Shown one piece after another: positions 18,421 through 30,400 of a stretch of DNA of 64,000 nt. The DNA is taken from NCBI RefSeq assembly GCF_963678635.1, contig NC_087066.1, forward strand, positions 8,833,954 to 8,897,953, read 5' to 3'. A program made the position numbers and the translations under genes. The DNA comes from Symsagittifera roscoffensis. Lineage: Eukaryota > Xenacoelomorpha > Acoela > Convolutidae. Below the pieces are notes generated by a model. The model was not told the DNA's origin. It did not search any database and was given only the letters and a program-made list of their open reading frames with translations. Numbering within the stretch: position 1 is the stretch's first letter; each line of letters opens with the position of its first letter.

Positions 18421-21400
18421 ATGGTAAGGAAGAAAATAGATAATAGAATAAGAGTAGCGATCGAAAACAATGTCCTTTTTGGGCACAGGTCCTTATTTGT
18501 TATAGTCGGAGAAAAAGCTAAAGACCAGGTAAATGTTTGAAAAAATAGCAATTTGAATAATTGAGTTGAAAATTACTGCAATTAGTTATCATTGTTGAAG
18601 GTCGTTATTTTACACCACATGCTGTCAAAAGCGACAATCAAAGCTCGACCATCGGTACTGTGGTGCTACAAGAAAGATCTGGCTTTCACAAACAACAGGA
18701 AGAAAAAATTGAAAAAGCAAATGCAAAAACGAATGTCTTTGGGGGCATCTGCTGCCAATGACGTGAGCGAAGAAGATACATTTGCGTTTTTCCTGGCTAG
18801 CACAAACATTCGATATTGCTTTTACAATGAAACACAGAAAATTCTGGGAAACACATTTGGAATGTGCGTCCTGCAGGTAAAATATTTCCCGAAAATTCCT
18901 ATTCTACTCTGATAGATATGTCCCTATCCGATTCTGGAACATCCTATCTTTTTAACGGTTTCGTTGGTGGTTTGCGATTTGGACGATTCTCATCTTTTTG
19001 TCGCAGTTGTGCTGTTTGAAGACTTTTCTCCTTCTTGTCTTCAACGAAACCCTTTCCTACAGAGTATTATAGATCTTTATTCAGTTCGGGGTTAGTATCG
19101 CTTGCTTTTTTCACCACTCTTTATATGTCATTTTTTGCTGCGTCTCTCAGCTCCAAGAGCTATTAAGGGTTTGTCTCGTGTAAGTTTTTTTATACCTTAA
19201 CTCGTTCTTTGTCTCTGAATGAGATGTGCTGCTTAAACAGTGGTTTTATGTCCCGACTGACCCTTTTTTAACGAATTTGACAGTTTCTCGTGATTGTTCA
19301 ATCCTCATTTTGAGCTGTTAGGTGGTTTTTACAGAGCGTTCCAGATGTGCATGAAGTAAACAGTCAGGGTTATTACCCTTGCGATAAGCAAGGGTATTTC
19401 AATCGGGTACTGGACTTTTTTCCCGTAAACAACTTTGTCCACAGGACTAATGTGGACTCGGTACCTTGGTTCATAATGAATTCAAATATCTCAAGTGTCC
19501 CCTGCACACTTAGCTTGGAGGTAACGAATACGCCTGGGACGCCAAAGGTGTCGAGATCGAATCTGACTAGGACTTGTTTTTTTTAACGGTAAATATTTCG
19601 GTTCAAAAAATAGGACTATTATTTGTCTGGTTATGTTTCGTCGGCTTAGTTGCCAGATCTAGAATAGTTTTTTTTGCTGTAAACAATTGTCACTGTAATT
19701 GGTTTAAGCGTTTTAGCATTTTCAAAATCCGGAGGAATCGAAATTTGTGTTTAATGCTGGTTGTAATTTTACCAACTGGATTTGTCATTTTTTCTTTTTA
19801 TCGGGTTAATAAGTTTCGGCTTAATTAATATCGACCTAGTGGCCACTTATTCAGTCGTTTGGGGATCGAAAAAAGTTTGTGTGCGTGCGTGTGCTCTGAT
19901 CTGATTAGGGACATAAATTTTTTTTGAATTAGTTTAGATTTTTTTTTGGCATGAAAGGTTTCTGATCAGAGATTTTCAGCTTTATTACCACATGGAAATT
20001 ATAATTTCAAATTCAATCAACCAACCAGCGCATCTGGCGTAGAAGTGACACAACTGCTTGAGACCGCTTTTTTTTAACGAGTTTTTGAATTTTTTTAAAT
20101 TTTTTTTTCAAATTTGTATCGCAAGTGATGCGAAGCTCAGCTTCGCCTCTGTGTTTATGAGCTTAACTCTCATTATTGTCAATTCTTTCTTGTCGAGCTT
20201 CCTAAATGTGCTTCAAATGGTGATTTTTGTAGTTTTTTCTATTTGGGATTCCTGATTATTGCGCCAACATATTGATTGATCTTGCGTTTTCTGCGGTCTC
20301 AATGTATCAGTTGAATGCGCAGCTATAGGAATAGCGTTGATTCATTGATTATGTTTTCAATAGTTTTGGCTTTAAATTGGTCTAGCTTTTAGGTATAACC
20401 CTGTCCTCTGAATTGTTTGTCCTAATCATTTTTTTGAGTTTTGAAAAACTCCCAGTTCGAAAACAAATAATACGTTAATCGATTTTAAGCTCCTTTTCTG
20501 ACACCCTTCCAATACACCCTCCTTTTTTGATGTCACAATTTTTTAAAACTATCTAGCACATCACACAATTTTGGTACTAGGTCGATTTTATTTACTTGTT
20601 TTTTTTTTCACCGTGATGATAAAAGGCACATTGAAACAATCACGTGTACATTTATTAGTTTTGTTATTTTTCACCGTTCAAAGCTTATCCGCCCTTGACT
20701 TAGTCTTGCACTTCGATATTCTCCTCCCTTTTTAAAGGGTGGGTTAAAATTGGTACTTAATTTTGCAACTTACAAATTGATTTTTTGATTCTTTTTGACT
20801 ATCAAGTAGATCTCCAGATTGTTTCAAACTCTATTTCGCCACGTTCATGTTTTTTCAACGTATTATTTTTGCATGTTCAACGAAAGGATTTTTTCATGTT
20901 TAAGCTATATCGTATTTTGCAATGGTTAAGAAGTTTTTCCGATTTTTCAGTTTGAATTCATTGTTTGTTTCACTTTTTAAAATTGGATGTTGTCAGGGTT
21001 CTCCCAGGGGTTGCAAATATGGCCCCCAAATATGACTGCTCAAATCCTTGAGGTTTTCGAAATATGACGTGTTTTATGATTTTTGAAATTGCCAAGCTTG
21101 TAGTTGGGTACTGTGAGGGTACTCTCAGGAGTTCCAAAAAGGAAATCTTGCGTCCAAATGCGACTGCTCAAATACTCATAGTTTCCAAGACGTTACTTTT
21201 TTCTAAATGGTCAAAGCACTTAGATATAAAAATGTCACAAAATTTGACGTTCTCATTTTTGTAGTGAGGGTCTGGTGGGTACTTCTAAGAGTTGCGAATT
21301 TTACCTCCAAATATGACTTCTCAAATCTTTGCAGTTTTCGTGATGACGTTTTTTGTGATTTTTTCAAAAAAATTTCGGAAAACTTATTTTTTTTTTCAAT

Positions 21401-24400
21401 TTAAAATTCCCATTCCTGTAGCTGGGGGTTGTCAGCGTACGAATCTTCACCCAAATATGGCTGCTCATATCTTTGTAGTTTTCCAGATAAGACACTTCAG
21501 AAAACTTGTTTTATTATTATTTTTTAAATTTGAAATTCCTAACTCTGTAGTTGGGGGCTGGCAGACTACTCTCAGGGGTTGAGAATTTTGCATCCAAAAG
21601 TGACTGCACAAATCTTGGTAGTTATCGAAATATGACCTCTTTCATGGTTTTTCAAAAGAAAATAGAAAACTTAGTATGTAGTTGGCTACTGTAGTACTCT
21701 CAGCAGTTGCAAATTGTGCGTCTAAATGCGACTGCTCAATTGCATTATGTTTTCGAGATGTGACGTTTCTTAATTTTTGTAACTGCTCAAAGAACTTTGA
21801 TTTAAAAAAAATTGATTTTTCAAAATTTGAATAAAAAAAAATTGAACAAAAAACCTTAAAAAATTTGAAATCATGAATTCTGTAATTGGGTACTGTTAGA
21901 GTACACTCAAAGGATGCAGATCTTATTTCCACTATATGCGGCTTTATAGTAGTTGAAAATTCGAAGCACTGGAGGTGCGTTACACGCTAGTTAACTTTAT
22001 TTTTCATTTTTTTTTCACTGCTCGAAAAGTAGCACTTCAAACCACGATTTTTCTCTTGGGGCAGTCATCTGAATTGTTGAGATGTCTATGCGCCCCTTAA
22101 AGTCCAGTGCCAGAATGCTTCTTGTTCGACTTTCCGTGTCCATCTGATCTTAAATCTGTTTTCAGTGCTCCTAGAATCATAATTGGTTAAATAACTGTGC
22201 AGGTGGATTGAGTTGTTTGCCGATATAAAATTTGGTGCGTTAAACCTGCATCACTGTTACCCAATTGAGAATAATTTAGACTTACCGTGTGCAGCTTAAT
22301 GTGGATAATCCGATTATCTATACGCACTATGGCTTTCATCGACTTCATCTCATTCGATTTTTTCACGCCACGACTTCTGTTTTGAGGACTCATGCAATTT
22401 TTTTTGCAGATTGCAGATTTTTTTTGTGATGTGACGGTTTTTCCAACACCCTTCCGAAAATCCTCTGCCACATCTTTTCCAAGGCTCATGATTACTACAT
22501 TTAGTCATGTTCTTGAATCTAGAGTTTGTTATTCGTTTTTTTTCTTCAACCGTCTGTTATGATTCTGGTACCTGTTTGCCATGCGGGATCTTCCTTTATT
22601 TTTACTGTTGTTTTTATCGTTGATGTTGCTCATCCATTGCTACTCGAGTTCGTCTTTTAGTAAGCTAGCGTAATTTGTTTACTCAGATTAATTTTAATAG
22701 TTTTTTTTCGATACTTCAGAGCTTCATAAGGGTATCCTGGATTATAAGGGTACCCTGGAAAGTTACATTACGCATTGTAGATATTAATAGATCTCTTACT
22801 AATTGATCTCCACTTTCCCTTACTCTGATCTAGCTGTTTGTGCAGCCGACACAGAGTGAAATGTTTTCAGTGTTTTGTTAGATTCGTGCGCTCGGTTGAA
22901 CAATTTGTACCGCTCGTACGTTACGCTTTAAGTTTTTTCAAACTCGTCTATAGTCCTTTGTATCGTTTCCTTGATTGACCAATCACTATTATTTAGGACT
23001 TTGAAGCACTGACTCCGAATCTGCTGGCGCGTACAGTGGAAACGGTGGAGGGAGGGGGACTGGTGGTGCTGGTGTTGCAGGAGGTCACTGCCCTAAACCA
23101 GCTGTGCACACTGAACATGGATGTGCATGCCAGATACAGGACAGAGGCTCACTCGCAGATCGTGTGCAGATTCAACGAGCGGTAAAATATTTTTTATAGT
23201 TAAATGAATGATTTTTCAACTTTAAGCGTCAATGTTCAAAATCTGCAACTCTATTGTTTTCGGTAATTAAGTTTTTCAAGAATTTTTATGGTGCAATTTG
23301 TTTTGCGAATTTCTGGGTCAAAATCTTAAAATAATTGGGTCATTTTTGCTTGTTTTAGTCAATTTACGCTAAATTTAATGAGTCATTTGATGAGCCAGCT
23401 ATATCAAAATCAGTCTCTTGTGCAGCCCAACAAAATTTTGGAAGTTTATAACCTCCAGAAATCTGTACAAATCACCAGCGGATTTTGGGGAGACATAGGG
23501 TCTGTACAGTGATTACATAGTCTTTACTGTGAGAGCTCGGAAAATCAATTTGGTCGACCTAAAAAATTGTCGATTAAAGTTTCGAAAATGTCGATAAAGT
23601 TTCAACCAGAATCATAACAAAATGTCGATAAAGTTTCTTCGCTTGAAAACAAATCTTAAACGTTTTGCGGAAATTGTTGGAGGTTATATCCTTCTAAAAC
23701 TTTGTTGAGCTGTATAAGCGATTCACTTTGTTTGCTCACCATTGGAGTGTTTTGATTTAGCGTAAATTTTAATTGACTGAAAGAAGCTAAAATGACTCAT
23801 TTGTGGGGTGAAATTTTGGCCCAGAAATTTGTAAAATATATTAAATCATAATATTTTAGGTTAGAAATCTAAGTATTTTAAGTTCTCATCATTCTTTGTC
23901 TTTTCTCAACCCATTTTGAGAAAAACGCTTTTTTATATTTCAAGTTTTTTTTTTTTCATTTTATTCCGGATTTTTTAAAACAGCACTGTTTAATATGATG
24001 TTTACCCTTGCGATAAGCAAGGGTATTGCAATCGGGTGCGAGACTTTTTCCCGTAAAAACTTCAGGCACATGACCTTCTCTTTTCATATGGACTAATTTC
24101 CCGGAAAGCCTCTGTTAGCAACATATTTAACGCTACAAATTAAATTTTTCTGCATGTTAGTTAGCATTTCAAATATCTGTCGTATACGAATTTATCTTTT
24201 TATTTTGATTTTAATTTTACCTACTCGATTTGTTAAAATTTCATTTTTTGTTCTTTTTTTCGGCTTGTTAGGTTTCAGCGTATATCATATTAGCTAAGTG
24301 GCCTCATATCGCGTTATATCGTTCGACGAGCGATTGTTTTGTGTATGTATGTGCTTTGAGGGCGAGTGGGACTTGATAACTTTCATTTTCTTGTTTTCCG

Positions 24401-27400
24401 ACTTATTTGGATTCGGCCTAGATTTCATCGGCATAGTGGCCTCATTTTGCGACGTTCGACGAGCGAAAAACTTGTTTTTGTGTGTGTGTGTGTGTGATTT
24501 TAGGGCGAGGGTACATGATACGTTTTTTGATTTCTTTTCGGCATAAAGGGTTTCTGCTAAGGTATTTTCGGCTTTCTACCGCTTGATTAATTTTCTTTTG
24601 ATGCTAGTTTTATCTTCTATTGTCTAGGCAGATTTTTGTTTCAAAACTAGGCTAATTCATTCCGATAGATTTAGTTTTTTCGGCATTTTCGATTTTTTTT
24701 GACATAGCCGCTTCCTTCTTTTGTATCGCAAGTGGTTCGAAGCTCAGCATCGCCGCTGTGTTTTAATTTTAGATTGAAGTAATTTTTCAAAATTTGAAGA
24801 AGTTGGTTTCTTTGATCCGGCTAAGAGTTGATGAGGCTCAAAATGATTTTTTTTTGCGGTTTGGTTTTTGATTGCTTTCCAAGTTCAGTTCATTTCATTT
24901 AATAAACGGAAGAAAAACTCTACTATCGAACAGCAAAAGTGTAAACGTTACGAAAAACGTGATCGACTTATAGTTAGAAACCGGACTTAATTTTCAAATT
25001 TCCCAGCAGAATTGAAAGATTATTTTTTGATCCAGTCTACAAATATTTAATCACAAAAGTGTTTATCAAAAATTGTTGTAGAAATTCACAAAGCTTTAAG
25101 ACCATCAGTTTTTTGTTCTATACTCGAAAGTTGAGATTTATAAAAAAAAAACGGTCAGTCTTTTTTTTCTGTTTAGTTGCGTTCATTGACTCTTTTCTAA
25201 CTGTCTCGTGGCTCGTTTACCTCCGCCAGAAAAATACCCATTTTTTTTGCTTAACTTGATGCGTTTGTACCCTTTTTGTTGCTGCTGCTTTTGTTGCTTT
25301 TGTTTTCATGTTTTTTATTTTGTTTGTAAATCAGGTTTATTTTATAGGTTTATTCTATCTTTATCCTCGTGTGAAAGCTGTCTGGTCATAGACGATACTC
25401 TGAATGTCCTCCCGGCATCCAACAGATCTATCCTCAACATCGAGAAGGTAGAAGAAGCACCGCCATCAGAATCAGTGGCACAACTTGATGAAGTCAAAAC
25501 CCAATTAGCCGAAACACAGCCAATCGGAAGTCTCGTTAATGTGTGTAAAACACTGGACCAAGCAGAATCGCTGTTGAAGATGGTTGATGTAATCAGTGAC
25601 AAAACATTACGTCATACTGTGTCTTTGACAGCCGCAAGAGGGCGTGGTAAATCAGCGGCTCTGGGATTGGCCATTGCGGCTGCTGTGGATTTTGGCTACT
25701 CGAATATATTTGTGACGTCACCCAGTCCAGAGAATGTGCGGACTCTGTTTGAGTTCATCTACAAGGGGTTCGATGTGTTGAAGTATGAGGAACACACAGA
25801 CTATAGTTTAGTGCAGAGTACAAATCCAAACTTCAACAAGGCCATAATTCGCATCAATATCTTCAAGGAGCACAGGCAGACCATACAATATATAAAAGTA
25901 AGTTATTCATGGAATGTATGAAAGGTTTTAATTGACACGTGATGGCAACAAAATTTTTTTTTCCTGTTATAGTCATTTTGATTTCGGAATTAATAAAAAG
26001 CGAATTAGTGATTTTAATCGCAATTTTCGATGAAAATTACGAAACGGGGTATTCTTTAGGTTTTCGAACTTTTTGGCATAATTTTTTGCTTTTGGCAAAT
26101 TGTTTTTTCGATTTGCACTGATCACCTTCTCACTAACTTCTAGTCCGAGTAATTTGCTATTTGAAGTAGGTTTGTAAAACTTGTGATTGTTTTTTTTTTG
26201 TTCAGCCCACAGATGCTTCGCAATTGGGACAGGCAGAACTAGTAGTGGTGGACGAAGCAGCTTCCATCCCTCTGCCAGTGGTTCGATCCCTCCTCGGACC
26301 CTACCTTGTTTTCCTCTCCTCAACTATCAGTGGCTATGAGGGCACAGGCAGAAGTCTCTCCCTCAAACTCATTGCACAGTTGAGACAGCAACACTCCACT
26401 GTGACTAAGAGTGGGGCGTCTGGCAGTGCGCCAGATGACATCTCGAGAAGTCTCACGGAGCTCACTCTAAAAGAGTCCATCAGGTTCGTTACCTGAAGAA
26501 ATGTTCCGAAAAAAAACCCTGTAGGATTCAGTTATCATTTGAATTCTATTCGCTAAGCGCTGCATGTAAAATGCTCGATTCTGATTGGCTAAAACTTCAA
26601 GCTCAGTACCAAACATTACCCAAACTGTTTTGATCGGGATGATGCTAACTTGATTCAACTTGTTAGGTGTTCAAAGATAAATTAGTTTTTGAGTGCCATG
26701 AACGTAGTGAATACACTTATATAGGTCTTGGTGATTTTTTTGAAGTTTTTCTTTGGAAAATTTTATAAAATTTGTTCTCATTCTGATTTTTTGTGCTTTG
26801 ACTTTTGATAAGTAATAAGTTAAAACAATTGATGCTTTCTTATTTCAGTTGAAACTCAAAAAGCTATTTGTTTTATACTGCAGTATAATAACTTAAATCC
26901 AATTTCAGAAATTTTCCAACTCGATATACTTCGCAAGATTTTCGAAATTGCATAATTTATACGCAATTTGGTTTAATACATTCTAATTTTCTGCATACAA
27001 AGTTATGCGGTTGCCTTTAGTTAATTACATTCAAAAGTAATACATACAAAATTTGAGTTTCGTACATTTTAAAGCTGCTGAATTTTTGCCGTTTTCGCGC
27101 TCGTGGTTGAGAAGATACAAATTTACAGCTGTGTAAAAGGAAGACAAACTTCACTATCGAACAACAAAAGTGGAAAGGTGACGAGAAACGTGACTGACTT
27201 CTAGTTTTGAAAGTAGATTTTAATATTCAGTTTTCCAAGTGGAATTAAAAATTAACCTCCTGATCCAGTTCCTGATTCAAATTGGGTAAATTGATCTTAA
27301 AATTCAAAGAGCTTTAAGGCATATATTTTTTTTCGTTGAAATTTGAAAGCTAAAAGTTTTTTTTTAATTTTTAAGTCAATTTTGTTTGTAGTGTTTCCTG

Positions 27401-30400
27401 GTGTTGCTCTTTTTCTAACTGTCTTTTCTAACTGTCAGTTGGCTATTTATTTCTTTAGCCTGTGTTTTTTTTGAGTTTGAGGTAAAATGTGCTCAATAAG
27501 ATGTCATAACTTTTTTTTTGCTGACAGCATAGGATGCGAAGGGCTTACTTTTCAGCGCATTAAAAAATGCATTAAAGTAGGCCCTGAAATGCGGCCATCC
27601 TCTGAAGTTAGGTTTTTTTTACTAAGTGATCATTTTTTGCTTTTGTTCTGACAATTGAAAATTGGGATGAATTTTGTATTCGGCTGTTATAGTTTTTTTC
27701 CGCGCAAAATTTGGTACCACAGATAATGATCAAAATGAGTCTTGATATATTAAATTAAAGCTTTTCCAGTCGTGATTCGAACGAATGTAAAAATTTTCAA
27801 AAACTGTCCCAGTGTCGAGCAAAACTGATTTGCAGTACTAATTTTAAGTCTAAATTCGAGCAAACAAAGCGAGCGAACAGATTACAATAGGAAGAAAATT
27901 TTATTTATGCCCAAATTAAGCCGTGAAATCTTGGGTTTCTTCAAAGTTAGTTTTTGAGCGCCATTTTGGGAACTAACAAATTTTTGAATGTTTTAATTTT
28001 TTTTAATTTATTTTTCGACAAAAACTTGTCCAATTTGCCTATTATAATTTGGCTGTCGAATATACCTTAATTCTAGATTTTTGTTGAGTTCCCTTTAATT
28101 TTTTTGTTCTAATTTGTCAACAGCTTCTATTTGCGGGTAGGGTAATCAATAAAATTGCATTGAAAGATAACCTCAAATATCCAAGACCTTGTTGATATCC
28201 TGTTCTGTATGAAGTTGGTGGACAAAAATACCGGTTTTCTAGTGTTTTGTTTCTGATCTGATCGTTTATTTGTGGACGAGATATAATGACTGACCCTGTT
28301 GCAGATACCAGAGTGGGGACTGTGTGGAGTCATGGCTGAATGGTCTGTTGTGTCTGGAGAGTGACAGTGTGTTGAGGGTGAGTGCCGGATGTCCCCTGCC
28401 AGAGAAGTGCTCCCTCTACTACGTCAACAGGGACACCCTCTTCTCATACCACAGGTACGCTACATATGGGGACGGACGTCTCATTTATTCTTAAGGTTGC
28501 AAGCGTTACCAAATCGGAATATGGACTTTTTTCGGGTTAACAACTTGTTTAACAGAATCACTTGGTACCTTGGCTCACAATAAGTTTCTTTGCGTCTTCG
28601 GTACACTTAGTCTGCAGGTAGCGAAAACGCGTGGGACGGCAAAGGTTCTGGGTTCGAATCTGACCTGGACCTGCTTTTTTTTTGCAGACGTGAAATAATC
28701 CGTTTCAAAAAAATTGTCGGATGATTATTTGTCTGCTTATGTTTTGTCGGCTTAATTGCCACATATTAGATTTTTTTGCCGTATGCAGTTTTCATTGTAG
28801 TTGTTTTCTATGTTTTCAGTTACTCCTGCAATTTGTAATTCTACTAACCTTGACTTCGTATATTTTCCTATTTTGTTTTTTTTTTCGCTTAGAAAAATTT
28901 CGAGTAACTGTTTTCATTGTAGTTGTTTTCTATGTTTTCAGTTACTCCTGCAATTTGTAATTCTACTAACCTTGACTTCGTATATTTTCCTTTTTTGTTT
29001 TTTTTTCGCTTAGAAAAATTTCGACCTAAATGATTTCGGCTTATGTTTTATTAGCTTATTAAGCTAATTTTGGGTCGCTCGAGGGAGCCATCATTTGTAT
29101 GCTTTTCTCCGGATCGCACAAAACGTTTAAAAATTCAGAATAGAATTTATAGTTCAAATTTTTGCATGACAACAATTTTATTTTCGCTTGATAATTGTTT
29201 TTGAATGTTCATTAAACGCCATCGAATGTGTTTCTGGGTGTATTTTTTGCAAATATAACATCATTCAGACAACATTTTGAAGTTTTTTATTTGTGGTTTT
29301 TTCGAAAATTTTCCAGTTTTTTTGGACTTAGTGGCTCTCCTTTTCTTTCCTGTCTGTTAGCTTGCAAAGCAGTTTTTGTAGTATCGCTTGTGATGCGAAG
29401 CTCCTCTTCGCCTCTATGTCAAACTTTAATACACGCACATGATTTTCGGTGATTTTTGAATTTATGTGTAATAACAATCGAGAATAAACTCGTTCCCGAG
29501 CATTTGTAGTTACAACGAGGACTTTAAGTCTCAGCTTCCATAGAAAATATAGATGCCAGGCGATTAAAAAAATTATTTTTCTGGCCTTGTCGATCGGCCC
29601 ATTTTTGTCTAAGTGGAGTCTATCGATTTGTTACTGCTGGTGATCGTTTCGGCATTTCACACGTCAGTTGGATATACATGAAATTTAATTAGGAATGTAA
29701 TTAAAAAAGAAATGTAACTACTTATTCCTTTTATACGAAACTTCCATCTTTTCGCTTTTGGATACACCATTTTATAGCGCAATTTGGATGGCGTATAGCT
29801 TTTTTCTATAATAGAAAGAAATTGAAGCCCAGGAAAATCGGTTTTTAAATGATTTTCTTCGTCTTACTATATTTTGTGGAGCGTTCGTCATCTTGCTGTT
29901 TTTCTGTTGCTCTAAATTTACGAGCAATTCAGATCAGAGTAGTTGTTGAAGATAGGGCTAATATATATTTTTTAAAAAAACGAGACAGCTCGTATCAGGG
30001 CGATGCCCTGAATGTTATTACTGCCTGTTTTGAGGTCTATGGAGCATTTATAACATGAAAAAAATAAGAGTAATAAATTAAAGCGATATTTAAAGAGTAA
30101 TGCACGTAATGAAGACTTATATAGGTCTTGTTGATTTTTGTTTTTAGGAAAAAGCCTTAGAATGTGTATCAAAGTCTCTAATAACTACAGATGTGAGTTC
30201 GTACATATTGATGCATTTATAAATGCACTTCGGTATTCGTGCACGTTTTGAGTTCAATTGAAATTCATCTTCTGAAAGTGGCGTAAATAGCACTCCGAAT
30301 ACAAACCTGGAAATGGCGTGAAAAAACGTGAACGCTTTCTAGTTTTCAAAGTGGAATTTGATTTTAAGATTTCCTGCGGAATAAGAATTTTACCCGTTGG

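Larger units (their letters stand above)
18877..22996 (+). other. NAT10 intron 2
   Basis: 4.1-kb intron. Contents: a hairpin-bearing repeat (19366-20160), a ~140-bp tandem array (20990-21950) and a possible antisense two-exon gene (22015-22489). The parts 18900-19365, 20160-20990 and 22490-22996 are T-rich and show nothing that I recognise. Confidence 0.8.
23182..25347 (+). other. NAT10 intron 3
   Basis: 2.2-kb intron made largely of repeats: a long foldback (23300-23840), a family R copy (23998-24770) and a family T copy (24770-25235). Nothing coding seen. Confidence 0.8.

Noticed and set aside
25898-26205. Reading on past exon 4 of NAT10 to a stop (SYSWNV)
   Set aside because: A consensus GTAAGT donor follows the conserved QYIK residues and the next exon resumes the conserved sequence in phase.
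19366-29425. Family R as a Helitron
   Set aside because: A 3' hairpin is present, but there is no clear 5' TC end or 3' CTRR end, and no Rep/helicase partner in the window.
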